Source of the DNA: Bacteroidota bacterium
GTDB lineage: Bacteria; Bacteroidota; Bacteroidia; Chitinophagales; Chitinophagaceae
Reading direction: 5' to 3'
DNA: 64,000 nt
NCBI GenBank assembly: GCA_018267725.1
Contig: JAFDXY010000023.1
Location: forward strand, 32,654 to 96,653
How positions within the stretch are numbered: the stretch's first letter is position 1; each line of letters starts with the position of its first letter. Made by a program: the position numbers and the translations under genes. The notes under the pieces are model-generated. The model did not search any database. It had not been told where the DNA came from and saw nothing but the letters and a program-made list of their open reading frames with translations. Shown one piece after another: positions 1 through 8,467 of this stretch.

Positions 1-1510
1 AATCGTAACGTAATTCTTCGCTTGCCAATAAATCTTTTAGTCTTGCAATAACAACCATTAATTCATTAAATTCTTCAATAATTTTTTCGCGTTCCATTCC
101 TGTTAAACGTTGTAAACGTAATTCAAGAATGGCTTGTGCTTGTTTTTCACTTAAGCCAATGCCTTGCTGGTAGTGCTTTTGAGCTAATTCTGTAAATAAA
201 CTTTGTGGTAAATGCCAATTATCTGCAACGCTTTTTTCTATTAAACCTTTTTTGGCTTCATCGGGTGTTGCACTGTTTCTTATAATTGAAATGGCTGCAT
301 CTAAATGGTCTTTATCTCCAATAACTTTTAAATAGCCTTCTAATAAATGGGCTCTTTCTTCTGCTTTGCGAAGTTCGAATTTGCTGCGACGAATTATCAC
401 TTCCATTCTAAACTCAACAAATTCAGCTATTAATTCTCGTATATTAAAAACTTTTGGCCTGCCTTTGCTTATGGCTACATTATTAATACCAAAACTTGTT
501 TGTAGTTCTGTGAATTTATAAAGTTGATTGATAATGATGTTTGCAACTGCATCGCGTTTTAAATCAATTACAATTCTTGTTCCTTCACGTTTATTGCTTT
601 CATTATTTACGTGTGCAATGCCTTCAATAGTTTTATCGGTTACTAATTGCCCTATCTTATCTGTTAAAGCATCTAACCCAACTTGATAAGGAACTTCGGT
701 AATAACAATTTGTTCTCTTCCGCTTGGTTTAGTATCAATATGGCATTTACCGCGAACCACTACCCTGCCACGCCCGGTAAGCATTCCTTGCTTTACACCT
801 TCCATGCCGTAAATTATTCCGCCTGTTGGAAAATCTGGAGCTTTTACATATTGTAATAAATCTTCAACTGTTATTGTTTTATTATTTATGTAGGCAATGC
901 ATCCATCTATTACTTCGCTTAAATTATGTGGCATCATGTTAGTTGCCATACCAACGGCAATACCGCTGCTACCATTAACTAATAATTGCGGAATACGTGT
1001 AGGTAATACACTTGGTTCTTCTAAGCTATCATCAAAATTTGGTTGAAAATCTACCGTATCTTTTTCAATATCTTCTAACATTGCTTCGGCAAATTTTTGC
1101 AATCTAACTTCGGTGTAACGCATAGCTGCAGGCGGGTCTCCATCTTGTGTACCAAAGTTACCTTGGCCATCTACCATTGTATGCCCCATTGTAAAACTTT
1201 GAGCCATACGAACCAATGTATCATAAATTGAAACATCTCCGTGTGGGTGATATTTACCCATTACTTCACCTACAATACGGGCAGCTTTTTTATAAGGTTT
1301 ATTGCTGTTGTTGCCTAACTCGCTCATGCCAAATAATACGCGGCGATGAACGGGTTTAAAACCATCTCTTACATCGGGAAGGGCACGACCAACAATTACA
1401 GACATTGAATAATCAATGTATGCCGTTTTCATTTGCTCTTCAATATTTACCTGTATTATTCTATCGTTATCGTTGGTTTGTTCAGGTTGTAAATGCTCGT
1501 TATTATCCAT
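1..1510 (-). CDS. gyrA: DNA gyrase subunit A, N-terminal part (3' end outside window)
   Basis: GyrA is the DNA-cleaving subunit of gyrase, which introduces negative supercoils with GyrB. About 503 residues are visible from the ATG at 1510 before the gene runs off the left edge, so its C-terminal beta-pinwheel is not seen. The breakage-reunion domain is clear: the YSMSVIVGRALPDVRDG block (about residues 34-50), KYHPHGD (86-92) and AAMRYTEVRL with the catalytic tyrosine at about residue 132. In the quinolone-resistance-determining region the residue matching E. coli Ser83 is Val93, followed by Ser94, while the Asp87 equivalent (Asp97) is kept. ParC is possible, but the motif spacing favours GyrA. 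Confidence 0.93.
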   Translation of the reverse strand, partial: MDNNEHLQPEQTNDNDRIIQVNIEEQMKTAYIDYSMSVIVGRALPDVRDGFKPVHRRVLFGMSELGNNSNKPYKKAARIVGEVMGKYHPHGDVSIYDTLVRMAQSFTMGHTMVDGQGNFGTQDGDPPAAMRYTEVRLQKFAEAMLEDIEKDTVDFQPNFDDSLEEPSVLPTRIPQLLVNGSSGIAVGMATNMMPHNLSEVIDGCIAYINNKTITVEDLLQYVKAPDFPTGGIIYGMEGVKQGMLTGRGRVVVRGKCHIDTKPSGREQIVITEVPYQVGLDALTDKIGQLVTDKTIEGIAHVNNESNKREGTRIVIDLKRDAVANIIINQLYKFTELQTSFGINNVAISKGRPKVFNIRELIAEFVEFRMEVIIRRSKFELRKAEERAHLLEGYLKVIGDKDHLDAAISIIRNSATPDEAKKGLIEKSVADNWHLPQSLFTELAQKHYQQGIGLSEKQAQAILELRLQRLTGMEREKIIEEFNELMVVIARLKDLLASEELRYD

Positions 1511-1549
1511 TAATTAAAAAAAATTAAAACTTTTAAATTCAGTGGTTGG

Positions 1550-1557
1550 CGAAGATA
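1550..1557 (-). promoter_or_regulatory. Possible Bacteroidota -7 element of gyrA (TATCTTCG)
   Basis: On the minus strand TATCTTCG lies 39 bases upstream of the gyrA start. It differs by one base from the Bacteroidota consensus TAnnTTTG. No clear -33 TTG is present, so this is a weak call. Confidence 0.3.
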
Positions 1558-1667
1558 ATTTTTAGGTATTGAAAAACCTTATAAAATATGTGTTATTTCA
1601 AGAGTTTTTTACACATTTTATTTGATTGGTGTTGAGAATGAAGAATAAATTTTAGAATGAAATAGAA

Positions 1668-2033
1668 AAGCTACAAACCTCATAAGCCGGATTCTGTTTT
1701 TACACTATCATTTATCTGGTTGTAACATTACTGTTACAATCTTGCTGCCTACCCTGAAACCTTTTCTTTTCAGAAATTGAACGAGCAGTTCTCAAAGGCT
1801 TCTATATGTGGCATTACAGCACCTAAGGTTTACCCGTTGCAACAATTACTTGCTGTAACTGTGAGCTCTTACCTCACATTTTCACCTTTGCTCTTTTTTA
1901 AAAGAGTAGTTATTTTCTGTGGCACTTTCTTTTCAAAAATAAATTTGAATCCGGGAGTTACCCGGTAGGTTGCTCTGTGCTGTCCGGACTTTCCTTCCCG
2001 TTTATAACGGAACGATAGTTCGGGTTTGTAGCC
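1668..2033 (-). ncRNA. rnpB: RNase P RNA (bacterial type A)
   Basis: This is the catalytic RNA that removes the 5' leader of pre-tRNAs. On the minus strand the 5' end GCTACAAACC pairs perfectly with the 3' end GGTTTGTAGC to form helix P1. Between them are the conserved blocks GGAAAGTCCGGAC (near 1995-1980), the ACCGGGTAACTCCCGG hairpin (about 1970-1955), GCCACAGAAA (near 1920), GTGAGGTAAGAGCTCAC (about 1880-1860) and the 3' signature ACAGAATCCGGCTTA (near 1695-1683). The length of about 366 nt is normal. A T-run follows the 3' end. A spurious 63-codon frame on the opposite strand (1777-1968) lies inside this RNA. Confidence 0.95.
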
Positions 2034-2037
2034 AATG

Positions 2038-2045
2038 CAAAAGTA
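2038..2045 (-). promoter_or_regulatory. rnpB -7 promoter element TACTTTTG
   Basis: TACTTTTG on the minus strand fits the Bacteroidota -7 consensus TAnnTTTG exactly. It ends four bases before the deduced 5' G of RNase P RNA, which is the spacing expected for a -7 box. The -33 region overlaps a 7-bp-period repeat array and has no clear TTG. Confidence 0.65.
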
Positions 2046-2053
2046 ATTATTAT

Positions 2054-2088
2054 GAGCTAAGAATTAAGAGTTATAAATTATGAATTGC
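2054..2088. repeat. Degenerate heptamer array (5 units)
   Basis: Five consecutive 7-base units can be aligned, beginning GAGCTAA and GAATTAA and ending GAATTGC. The array fills the gap between rnpB and the Smr gene and overlaps the upstream part of the rnpB promoter. It belongs to the set of 7-bp-period arrays found across this window. Confidence 0.5.
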
Positions 2089-2092
2089 TTTT

Positions 2093-3118
2093 CTAATATT
2101 GAAAGAAAATTTCTGTAGCTCCGTAACCAAACCTATGGTCGTATTGATTTATAAAATAACGTACTTCTTTTTTTGTTTTAAGTATATCGTGAATTTCATC
2201 TTTTAACTTTCCGCTTCCTACACCATGTATAACAATAAGGTTTTGGCGTTGATGTGCAATTGCCAATTCGTACCATTTATTAAATTCTGTTAATTGCATA
2301 TTTAGTATTTCAAAATTGCTCATGTGTTGCCAATTATCTGATAACTTTTCCATGTGCAAATCAACTACTTCTCTTGCCGGCGGAAGGTTTTGTTTTATTT
2401 TATTGGCTTCATAAACTTTATAACCTTTTGCTACTAAACTGCTTACTTCAAATTTATCTTCAATAATTTTATCGGGATATTTTTCAAACAATAAAAATTG
2501 AATAGCAGGCTCATTTTTTTCTTTCATTTCTTCAATACGTTTGAAGAGTTGTTTTCCTTTTAATTTTACATTGGCTTCATAAAAAGATGCTTTGTTTTTT
2601 TCTTCTTTAAGTAATGAAAAAGTGAAGTGAAATGAAGGGCTATCATTCATTTCAGCAAAAGAAATATCATGTAAATAAAAATCGTGAAACGATAATATTT
2701 CGTTTTTTATTTCGAACTCAGTAGTACTAAAAAATTGTTGTTGATAAACAAAATGAAAAGAATTGTGTGTTCTGTTTATAAGATGAATTTTAAAAAGTTC
2801 TACTACTTCATCATTAAATTCATCTAAAGTAAATTTTGGTATTAATGAAAGCCAAACTCCGTCTGCAATTTTTGTGTTTGTTTTATTTATTTTTTCTTTT
2901 GGTACATTATCAATAAAAACTTTGACGGGCTTTTTTTCTTCAACAGTTTTCTTTTTGGTAAAGCGAAAAAAATAAGGGAAGTCAATTTGATCTAAATAAG
3001 CAGGAAACCTCACTCCCTTTACTTCAATTAAAACCATTTTATCGTTAATAATTTCTATTACTTTTCCTTCTTTACTGGTGTGTAGTACAATAATTTCATC
3101 TCCTACCTGATACTTCAT
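2093..3118 (-). CDS. DUF2027 / Smr (MutS2 C-terminal) domain protein
   Basis: The C-terminal ~85 residues are an Smr domain, with the DLHMEKL motif at about residue 255 and the HGVGSGKL loop at about 297-304 (family consensus HGxGxG). Smr domains occur in MutS2 and in stand-alone nucleases acting on DNA or on stalled ribosomes. The N-terminus (KYQVGDEIIVLHTSKEGKV) looks like an SH3-like beta-barrel, as in Bacteroidota DUF2027/Smr fusions, and the middle resembles a DUF2027 region. No MutS ATPase domain is present, so this is not MutS2. A nucleic-acid or ribosome-associated role is inferred; the substrate is unknown. The gene is monocistronic, with a promoter just upstream. Confidence 0.8.
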   Translation of the reverse strand: MKYQVGDEIIVLHTSKEGKVIEIINDKMVLIEVKGVRFPAYLDQIDFPYFFRFTKKKTVEEKKPVKVFIDNVPKEKINKTNTKIADGVWLSLIPKFTLDEFNDEVVELFKIHLINRTHNSFHFVYQQQFFSTTEFEIKNEILSFHDFYLHDISFAEMNDSPSFHFTFSLLKEEKNKASFYEANVKLKGKQLFKRIEEMKEKNEPAIQFLLFEKYPDKIIEDKFEVSSLVAKGYKVYEANKIKQNLPPAREVVDLHMEKLSDNWQHMSNFEILNMQLTEFNKWYELAIAHQRQNLIVIHGVGSGKLKDEIHDILKTKKEVRYFINQYDHRFGYGATEIFFQY

Positions 3119-3135
3119 TTATAAAAAATTTACCG

Positions 3136-3143
3136 CAAATGTA
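3136..3143 (-). promoter_or_regulatory. -7 promoter element TACATTTG of the Smr gene
   Basis: TACATTTG on the minus strand fits TAnnTTTG and lies in the 35-bp gap between the PKD gene stop and the Smr gene start. It would give a leader of about 12-14 nt. This suggests the Smr gene has its own promoter rather than depending on read-through from the PKD gene. Confidence 0.45.
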
Positions 3144-3153
3144 ATTGCCTATA

Positions 3154-6100
3154 TTATTTTTTCTGTAGTTTTTGTGTGCCTATATGTTTGCCTTCTGAAT
3201 TGTAGATTACAATGTAGTAGCCATCTTTAGCTATATCTGTCATATTTATATTTATTGAAGTGGAAACGTTGGCAATAACATTAGCCGTTTGTGTTTTTAC
3301 TACTTGTCCCCATTGGCTTACCAATTTTATATTTACATTACCTGTTATGGGCGAAGTAAATGTAACAGATGCATTATCTACAACAGGATTTGGGTAAACC
3401 GTAATAGGTGTTACAATTATTGCATTATTTGCAACTGAAATTACATTAACTGCTTTGGTTACACTATCCTTACAACCACTGCTTCCGGTAACAACTAATT
3501 TAACATTATAAATTCCTGTTGCTGTATATGTTTTTGTTGGATTGATTAAAGAAGATGTTGTTCCATCACCTAAATCCCAAGCGTAGGTCATCCAACCGCT
3601 ATTAATGGTTGATGTGCTGATGAATGTATAACTGTTACCGTTTGCTGTGTTAGAAATAATATTAAAATCTGCATGTGGTTGTGCTCCGCCTTGCGATTGA
3701 ATGGTTACAGATTTTGTTGAACTATTATTGTTAGCATCGGTTGCTGTTAATGTAATAGTATAGTTATTAGGATATAAATAATAGTGTGTTGGATTTTTTG
3801 CAGTTGATGTTGCACCGTCTCCAAAATTCCATAAATAATTTACAGTTGGTGCTCCGCCTGTTGTTGTGTTGGTAAATATAAATGCTTCGGCAGAATTAGT
3901 GCATCCGTTACGTGAGAATGTGAAGTCTGCAACCGGTGCTGCTGCTACATTTACTACTTGTGTTGCAGTATCTTTACAAGTGCCTCTTCCGCTTACAACT
4001 AATTTTACATTATATGTTCCGCCATTTAAACTAATGGTTGGGTTACTTAAATTAGATGTTGTTCCGTTTCCAAAATCCCAAGCATAAGCAATTGGTCCTA
4101 ATACAACAGTTGATGTACTTAAGAATGTATATTGCTGCCCGCTGCCTGTGTTAGTTAAAATATTAAACGAGGCATGAGGTTTATCTCCAATATATAATTG
4201 CCTTACTGTTTCAGAACTATTGCCATTGCAATCGGTAATTTTTAATACTACATCATATTCTCCAAACTGAGTATATATTTTTTGTGCATCTCTTGTATAA
4301 GCATAAGTGCCATCTCCAAAATTCCATTGATAAGTTAATGCACAGCCATTACATGCCGTAGTTGTATTGGTAAATATATAATTGTTATCTGTAATACATT
4401 GGCTGCTATCATTAACCGTAAAACTTGGCGTAGTGCATATTCCACCACCGCCAGGTATAGTTATGGTAATAGTTTTGGTAATTGTGTCTTTACAGCCGCC
4501 ATCACTAACTGCAGTTAATTTTACTGTATAAGTTCCGGGTGTAGAATAAGTTTTGGTTGGATTGATATTTGAAGAAACTGTTCCATCTCCAAAATTCCAC
4601 CAATAACTTGTTATATTACCCGATGCAATAGTTGACGTATTATTAAAAGTATAATTGTAAGTTGAATTAGCAACAGCATTAAAACCTGCAACAGGCTTAG
4701 CTCCTACAATTAATATTCTGGTAACGGTTGCCGAAACATTGTTTGCATTTTTTACGGTTAAAGTTACATTGTATTGCCCCGGAGTATTGTATATTTTTTT
4801 AGGATATTCTGAACTTGAAGTTGTTCCATCTCCAAAATTCCATGTGTAAGTATAAGGCCCAACACTACCACCGGATTGATTGGTAAAAATAAAATTGTTA
4901 GCCGTAACACATTGGCAGAAATTATTAATATCAAAAGATGCAAACAAACTATCTTTTATAATAATGTTTTGCGTAATACTATCCTTGCAACCATATACAC
5001 TACCAATAGCTACTAATTTAACAGGATAAGTTCCATTGTTTGTAAATAAATGGTTGGATTGAATATTGGTTGAAGTTGCACCATCTCCGTAACTCCATAC
5101 ATAACTTAAGGTGTCTGCTATAACATGGCTTGCATTTTCAAACGAAATATTTTTATAATTATTTCTATCTGCACCATACACAAAACTTGCAGTAGGTGCA
5201 GGTTTTACGGTTACATTGTGTGTAACAGCATTAGTACAACCGTTATTTAATGTAACCACTAAAGTAACCGGATAAATATTAGCCGAATTGTAAACAGTAG
5301 TAGCGTTTTGATTGCTAACAAAATTTCCGTTACCCATATCCCACATATAAGTGGCACTATTACTAACTGGTATAATTGAAGTATTGTTGAATGAAAATAA
5401 ATTATTGGCAGATAAACAATATTCGGTTGAAGGGCTAACTGTAAATTGTGCTGTTGGAGATGCTAATACATGCACAGTTGTTGTGCTACTATCTTTATCT
5501 CCTTGGTTTGATGTTACAATTAATTTCACTGTATAATCTCCAATTGCAGTATAAGATTTTATTGGGTTAGCATCTGTTGAAGTTGTACCATCTCCAAAAT
5601 TCCATAAATAACTTAAAGTACTTCCTGTTTTACCAATGCTGTTATTAGAGAATGTAAATTTATTTCCATTAAAACATTGTGTTGTTGGGCCTACACCAAA
5701 ACCTACACCAAATACATTAGTACCAATGGTTATAGTTTTTGTTATACTATCTGTACAACCTTTATTACTACTTGCTACAAGTGTTACATTATACACTCCA
5801 TTTTTAGAATAAGTATTTGTTGGATTAAGATCTACCGCAGAATTATTATCTCCAAAAAACCAATTATAATTTAATGTACCACTGCTAATGGTTGTACTAT
5901 TGGTAAAATTTATTTTTTTGTTATTAATAGAATCGGTTGCAAATGAAAAATTTGCAGCTGGCATTGGGTTTACAACAATTTGTTTGCTAATAACAGCCGG
6001 ACAAACATCATTAAATGTTCCTCTTAAAGTTACTGTATAATTGCCGGGTGCTAAATAACTTATAGATGGGTTTGTTTCGGTTGATGTAACGCCATTTCCA

Positions 6101-7038
6101 AAATCCCAAGTATATTTTAAACCACTAAATGCACCGTTTGATGTGTTGGTGAAATTAAATTTATTCCCTTTAAAACATTGCTCACTTGTAGGGTTTGCCG
6201 TAAAATTTACATTAGGAGAATTAACAACAAATACATGATAAGAAACAGAGTCTTGTTGATGGTCTTTATCTGTAATTACTAATTTAACTATATACTCTCC
6301 TGCAGTTGCGTAAGTTTTTGTAGGGTTAGTTTCTGTTGAAGTTGTTCCATCTCCAAAATTCCACAAATAAGTTAAACAACCACATTTTGATATAGAAATA
6401 TTTGTGAAATGAAATAGGTTGTTAGTTATACATTGATTATCGTTATCAACAGTAAATCCGGGAATTATAGTAGTAGGCACTACCGGCGTTGTTGTTACGG
6501 TAACATTTGCTGTTGCTGTAGTTGAACAACCGTTGGCATTAGAAATATTTAAATTAACTTGATAAGAACCTTGTGCAGCATAAGTTTTAGTAGGGCTAAC
6601 TGTTGTTGAGGTTGTAGCATCTCCAAAATTCCAATTAAAAGAATTGCCTGTTGTACTTCCTGTATAAGTAAATATAAAATTATTGCCACTTAACTGTTGG
6701 GCATTGTTGTTAATGGTAAAAGTATTGGCAGGCACATCATTTACTGTTACGGTTGCGTTTTGTGTAGTTGTACCTGAGCCATTTGTTACTGCATAAGAAA
6801 TAATTACATTGCCTGCTGCTATACCGCTTACCAACCCATTATTAGAAACAGTTGCAATATTTGTGTTTGATGAACTCCAAACACCGCCTTGTGTTGCATC
6901 GGCTAATTGAGTGGTTGAATTTTTACATACAGTAGTTGTGCCTGTTATGTTTGCCACTACAGGTACCTGTGCTTTAACAAATAAAACACTTGTTACAAAA
7001 AACACTAAGCAATAAAAATGTAAAAATTTTAATCCCAT
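3154..7038 (-). CDS. Secreted multi-PKD-domain protein with T9SS type A sorting domain
   Basis: This 1294-residue protein has a signal peptide (about residues 1-24, ending VKAQ) and a bacterial Ig-like (Big_2) unit at about 28-95. It then has 13 PKD-type beta-sandwich units, each marked by a W-x-(F/M/L/Y)-G-(D/N) motif such as YLWNFGDGTTS, followed by NPTKTY and a V-x-L strand. It ends with a Por/T9SS C-terminal domain starting at VYPNPVVD (about residue 1215). The likely fate is export through Sec and T9SS with attachment at the cell surface. Proteins of this build act as adhesins or gliding-associated surface filaments; no enzymatic domain is visible. The ligand cannot be predicted. Related PKD units show internal DNA-level repetition. 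Confidence 0.88.
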   Translation of the reverse strand: MGLKFLHFYCLVFFVTSVLFVKAQVPVVANITGTTTVCKNSTTQLADATQGGVWSSSNTNIATVSNNGLVSGIAAGNVIISYAVTNGSGTTTQNATVTVNDVPANTFTINNNAQQLSGNNFIFTYTGSTTGNSFNWNFGDATTSTTVSPTKTYAAQGSYQVNLNISNANGCSTTATANVTVTTTPVVPTTIIPGFTVDNDNQCITNNLFHFTNISISKCGCLTYLWNFGDGTTSTETNPTKTYATAGEYIVKLVITDKDHQQDSVSYHVFVVNSPNVNFTANPTSEQCFKGNKFNFTNTSNGAFSGLKYTWDFGNGVTSTETNPSISYLAPGNYTVTLRGTFNDVCPAVISKQIVVNPMPAANFSFATDSINNKKINFTNSTTISSGTLNYNWFFGDNNSAVDLNPTNTYSKNGVYNVTLVASSNKGCTDSITKTITIGTNVFGVGFGVGPTTQCFNGNKFTFSNNSIGKTGSTLSYLWNFGDGTTSTDANPIKSYTAIGDYTVKLIVTSNQGDKDSSTTTVHVLASPTAQFTVSPSTEYCLSANNLFSFNNTSIIPVSNSATYMWDMGNGNFVSNQNATTVYNSANIYPVTLVVTLNNGCTNAVTHNVTVKPAPTASFVYGADRNNYKNISFENASHVIADTLSYVWSYGDGATSTNIQSNHLFTNNGTYPVKLVAIGSVYGCKDSITQNIIIKDSLFASFDINNFCQCVTANNFIFTNQSGGSVGPYTYTWNFGDGTTSSSEYPKKIYNTPGQYNVTLTVKNANNVSATVTRILIVGAKPVAGFNAVANSTYNYTFNNTSTIASGNITSYWWNFGDGTVSSNINPTKTYSTPGTYTVKLTAVSDGGCKDTITKTITITIPGGGGICTTPSFTVNDSSQCITDNNYIFTNTTTACNGCALTYQWNFGDGTYAYTRDAQKIYTQFGEYDVVLKITDCNGNSSETVRQLYIGDKPHASFNILTNTGSGQQYTFLSTSTVVLGPIAYAWDFGNGTTSNLSNPTISLNGGTYNVKLVVSGRGTCKDTATQVVNVAAAPVADFTFSRNGCTNSAEAFIFTNTTTGGAPTVNYLWNFGDGATSTAKNPTHYYLYPNNYTITLTATDANNNSSTKSVTIQSQGGAQPHADFNIISNTANGNSYTFISTSTINSGWMTYAWDLGDGTTSSLINPTKTYTATGIYNVKLVVTGSSGCKDSVTKAVNVISVANNAIIVTPITVYPNPVVDNASVTFTSPITGNVNIKLVSQWGQVVKTQTANVIANVSTSININMTDIAKDGYYIVIYNSEGKHIGTQKLQKK

Positions 7039-7144
7039 TTGAAAATTTGATACGGCTTAAAATGGGATATTGAAGATTAAGTAAGAGAACCCAAGTGATA
7101 ACTGCCAAATGTAAAACGATTTTTTTAGAAATAACGTATATCTC

Positions 7145-7168
7145 TGTTTCATTTTATAAAATGAAACA
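7145..7168. promoter_or_regulatory. 24-bp perfect palindrome, terminator or operator
   Basis: The sequence from TGTTTCATTTTA to its exact reverse complement is a perfect 24-bp palindrome. It lies 14 bases beyond the stop of the AraC-type gene and about 107 bp upstream of the PKD gene start. It could be a terminator hairpin for the former, although no U-run follows directly on the minus strand, or a dyad operator for the latter. Confidence 0.45.
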
Positions 7169-7181
7169 TTCTATTCAGAAA

Positions 7182-8456
7182 TTATTCAGATTTTGAAAAC
7201 TTTTTAAGATAATCTGAAGGTGTTTGCCCCGTAAATTTTGTAAATGCTCTAAAAAATGTGGCTCTTGAACTAAAGCCCGCTTCTTTTGCTAAACCATCTA
7301 AAGTAAGTTGCTGACTTTCGGGCGTCAGCATTTTTTCTTTTAAATATTCAACCCTGTAACGGTTAATAAAATCATTAAAGTTTACTCTGTATTCTGTGTT
7401 TATGATAATTGAAAGATGATGACGAGGAATATTTATGGCATTGGCAACATCTTTTAAATTACAACCGTGGGTTAAAAAAATCATTTTTTCTGCCATTAAG
7501 GTTTCAAGTTTTTGTTTGTATTCAAAAACTTTTTCTGGCGTAAGTGAAAATATTTTAGTTTCATCTTCAACCTCTTCTCCCCCGTTTTCTTCTAAAGTTA
7601 ATGCTTGAGCAATTTCTTTTGTTGGTGCAATTTCTTGGGCAAATATTTGTTGCACATTAATGGTTGTTGAAATAGTATTTTTTTGTTTATCAAGTGTATA
7701 AAAAACAATATTCCCCATCATTCCAAATAATATTTTGGGATGAAAAAATAAGTATAAGAGAATGGTAAGAAACGATAAACACAAACCATATTCTGCAATT
7801 AGTATAATATTATTAATTGAAACATTTGTTATAAAAATTGATAATATGTTTGCAAACACATAACAAGCAATAAAAGCAGTTATAAGTATGGTAAACGTTT
7901 TAAGCCAACCAAAAATATCTTTATAAACATTAGGTGCAGTAACTATTTCTATAAGCCATTCTTTTATTAAACGCCATTGTGCAATAAGATAAAATATTAC
8001 CAAAATAATTTTAAGTGTTGTTAAAACATATAATGGCAAAAGCATATCTGTTTCTGCAAAATGATATGAGAAATTTACATTGGCATTGTTTATAGAAACA
8101 AGTTTGTTATTTGCATTTGTAATAAAATATTTTAAGTAGCATAAAATGCTTAGCACAAACGGAATAAAATGAATCCAATCTTTTGTTCTGAAACGAACAT
8201 TCCCTTTTAAAAAACTTCTTACATATAAATAAGCTGTGGGTGCAATTAAATATTGAAAAGGTAAAAACAACGCATATAATACAGGAAACTTTAAAAACAA
8301 ATGTGCATTTAAGCCTGCTAAATGAAGTAAAAACAAAGCACTGCTTAATAAACAAACAGCTAACAGTTTATTAGCTTTTTTTTGATGTTTATTTATAAAA
8401 GCTAAAGTAAAAAAAAATAAAAGTCCTAAAAACGCACAAGCAAAAAAAAGTTTCAT
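7182..8456 (-). CDS. Membrane-anchored AraC-family transcriptional regulator
   Basis: The N-terminal ~235 residues contain seven or so hydrophobic segments (the first at residues 1-20). A linker follows, and a C-terminal AraC/XylS DNA-binding domain covers about 325-420, ending with GLAKEAGFSSRATFFRAF and a FTGQTPSDYLKKF tail typical of the second helix-turn-helix. This 7TM-plus-AraC architecture is common in Bacteroidota and suggests a regulator that senses a signal in or across the membrane. The start lies 11 bp after the stop of the amino-acid permease gene in the same direction, so the two are probably co-transcribed and the permease or its substrate may be the regulated target. That link is inference. 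Confidence 0.85.
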   Translation of the reverse strand: MKLFFACAFLGLLFFFTLAFINKHQKKANKLLAVCLLSSALFLLHLAGLNAHLFLKFPVLYALFLPFQYLIAPTAYLYVRSFLKGNVRFRTKDWIHFIPFVLSILCYLKYFITNANNKLVSINNANVNFSYHFAETDMLLPLYVLTTLKIILVIFYLIAQWRLIKEWLIEIVTAPNVYKDIFGWLKTFTILITAFIACYVFANILSIFITNVSINNIILIAEYGLCLSFLTILLYLFFHPKILFGMMGNIVFYTLDKQKNTISTTINVQQIFAQEIAPTKEIAQALTLEENGGEEVEDETKIFSLTPEKVFEYKQKLETLMAEKMIFLTHGCNLKDVANAINIPRHHLSIIINTEYRVNFNDFINRYRVEYLKEKMLTPESQQLTLDGLAKEAGFSSRATFFRAFTKFTGQTPSDYLKKFSKSE

Positions 8457-8467
8457 GCAGGCAAATT

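Noticed and set aside
1777..1968. 63-codon frame
   Set aside because: It lies inside the RNase P RNA, which has intact conserved structure on the opposite strand.
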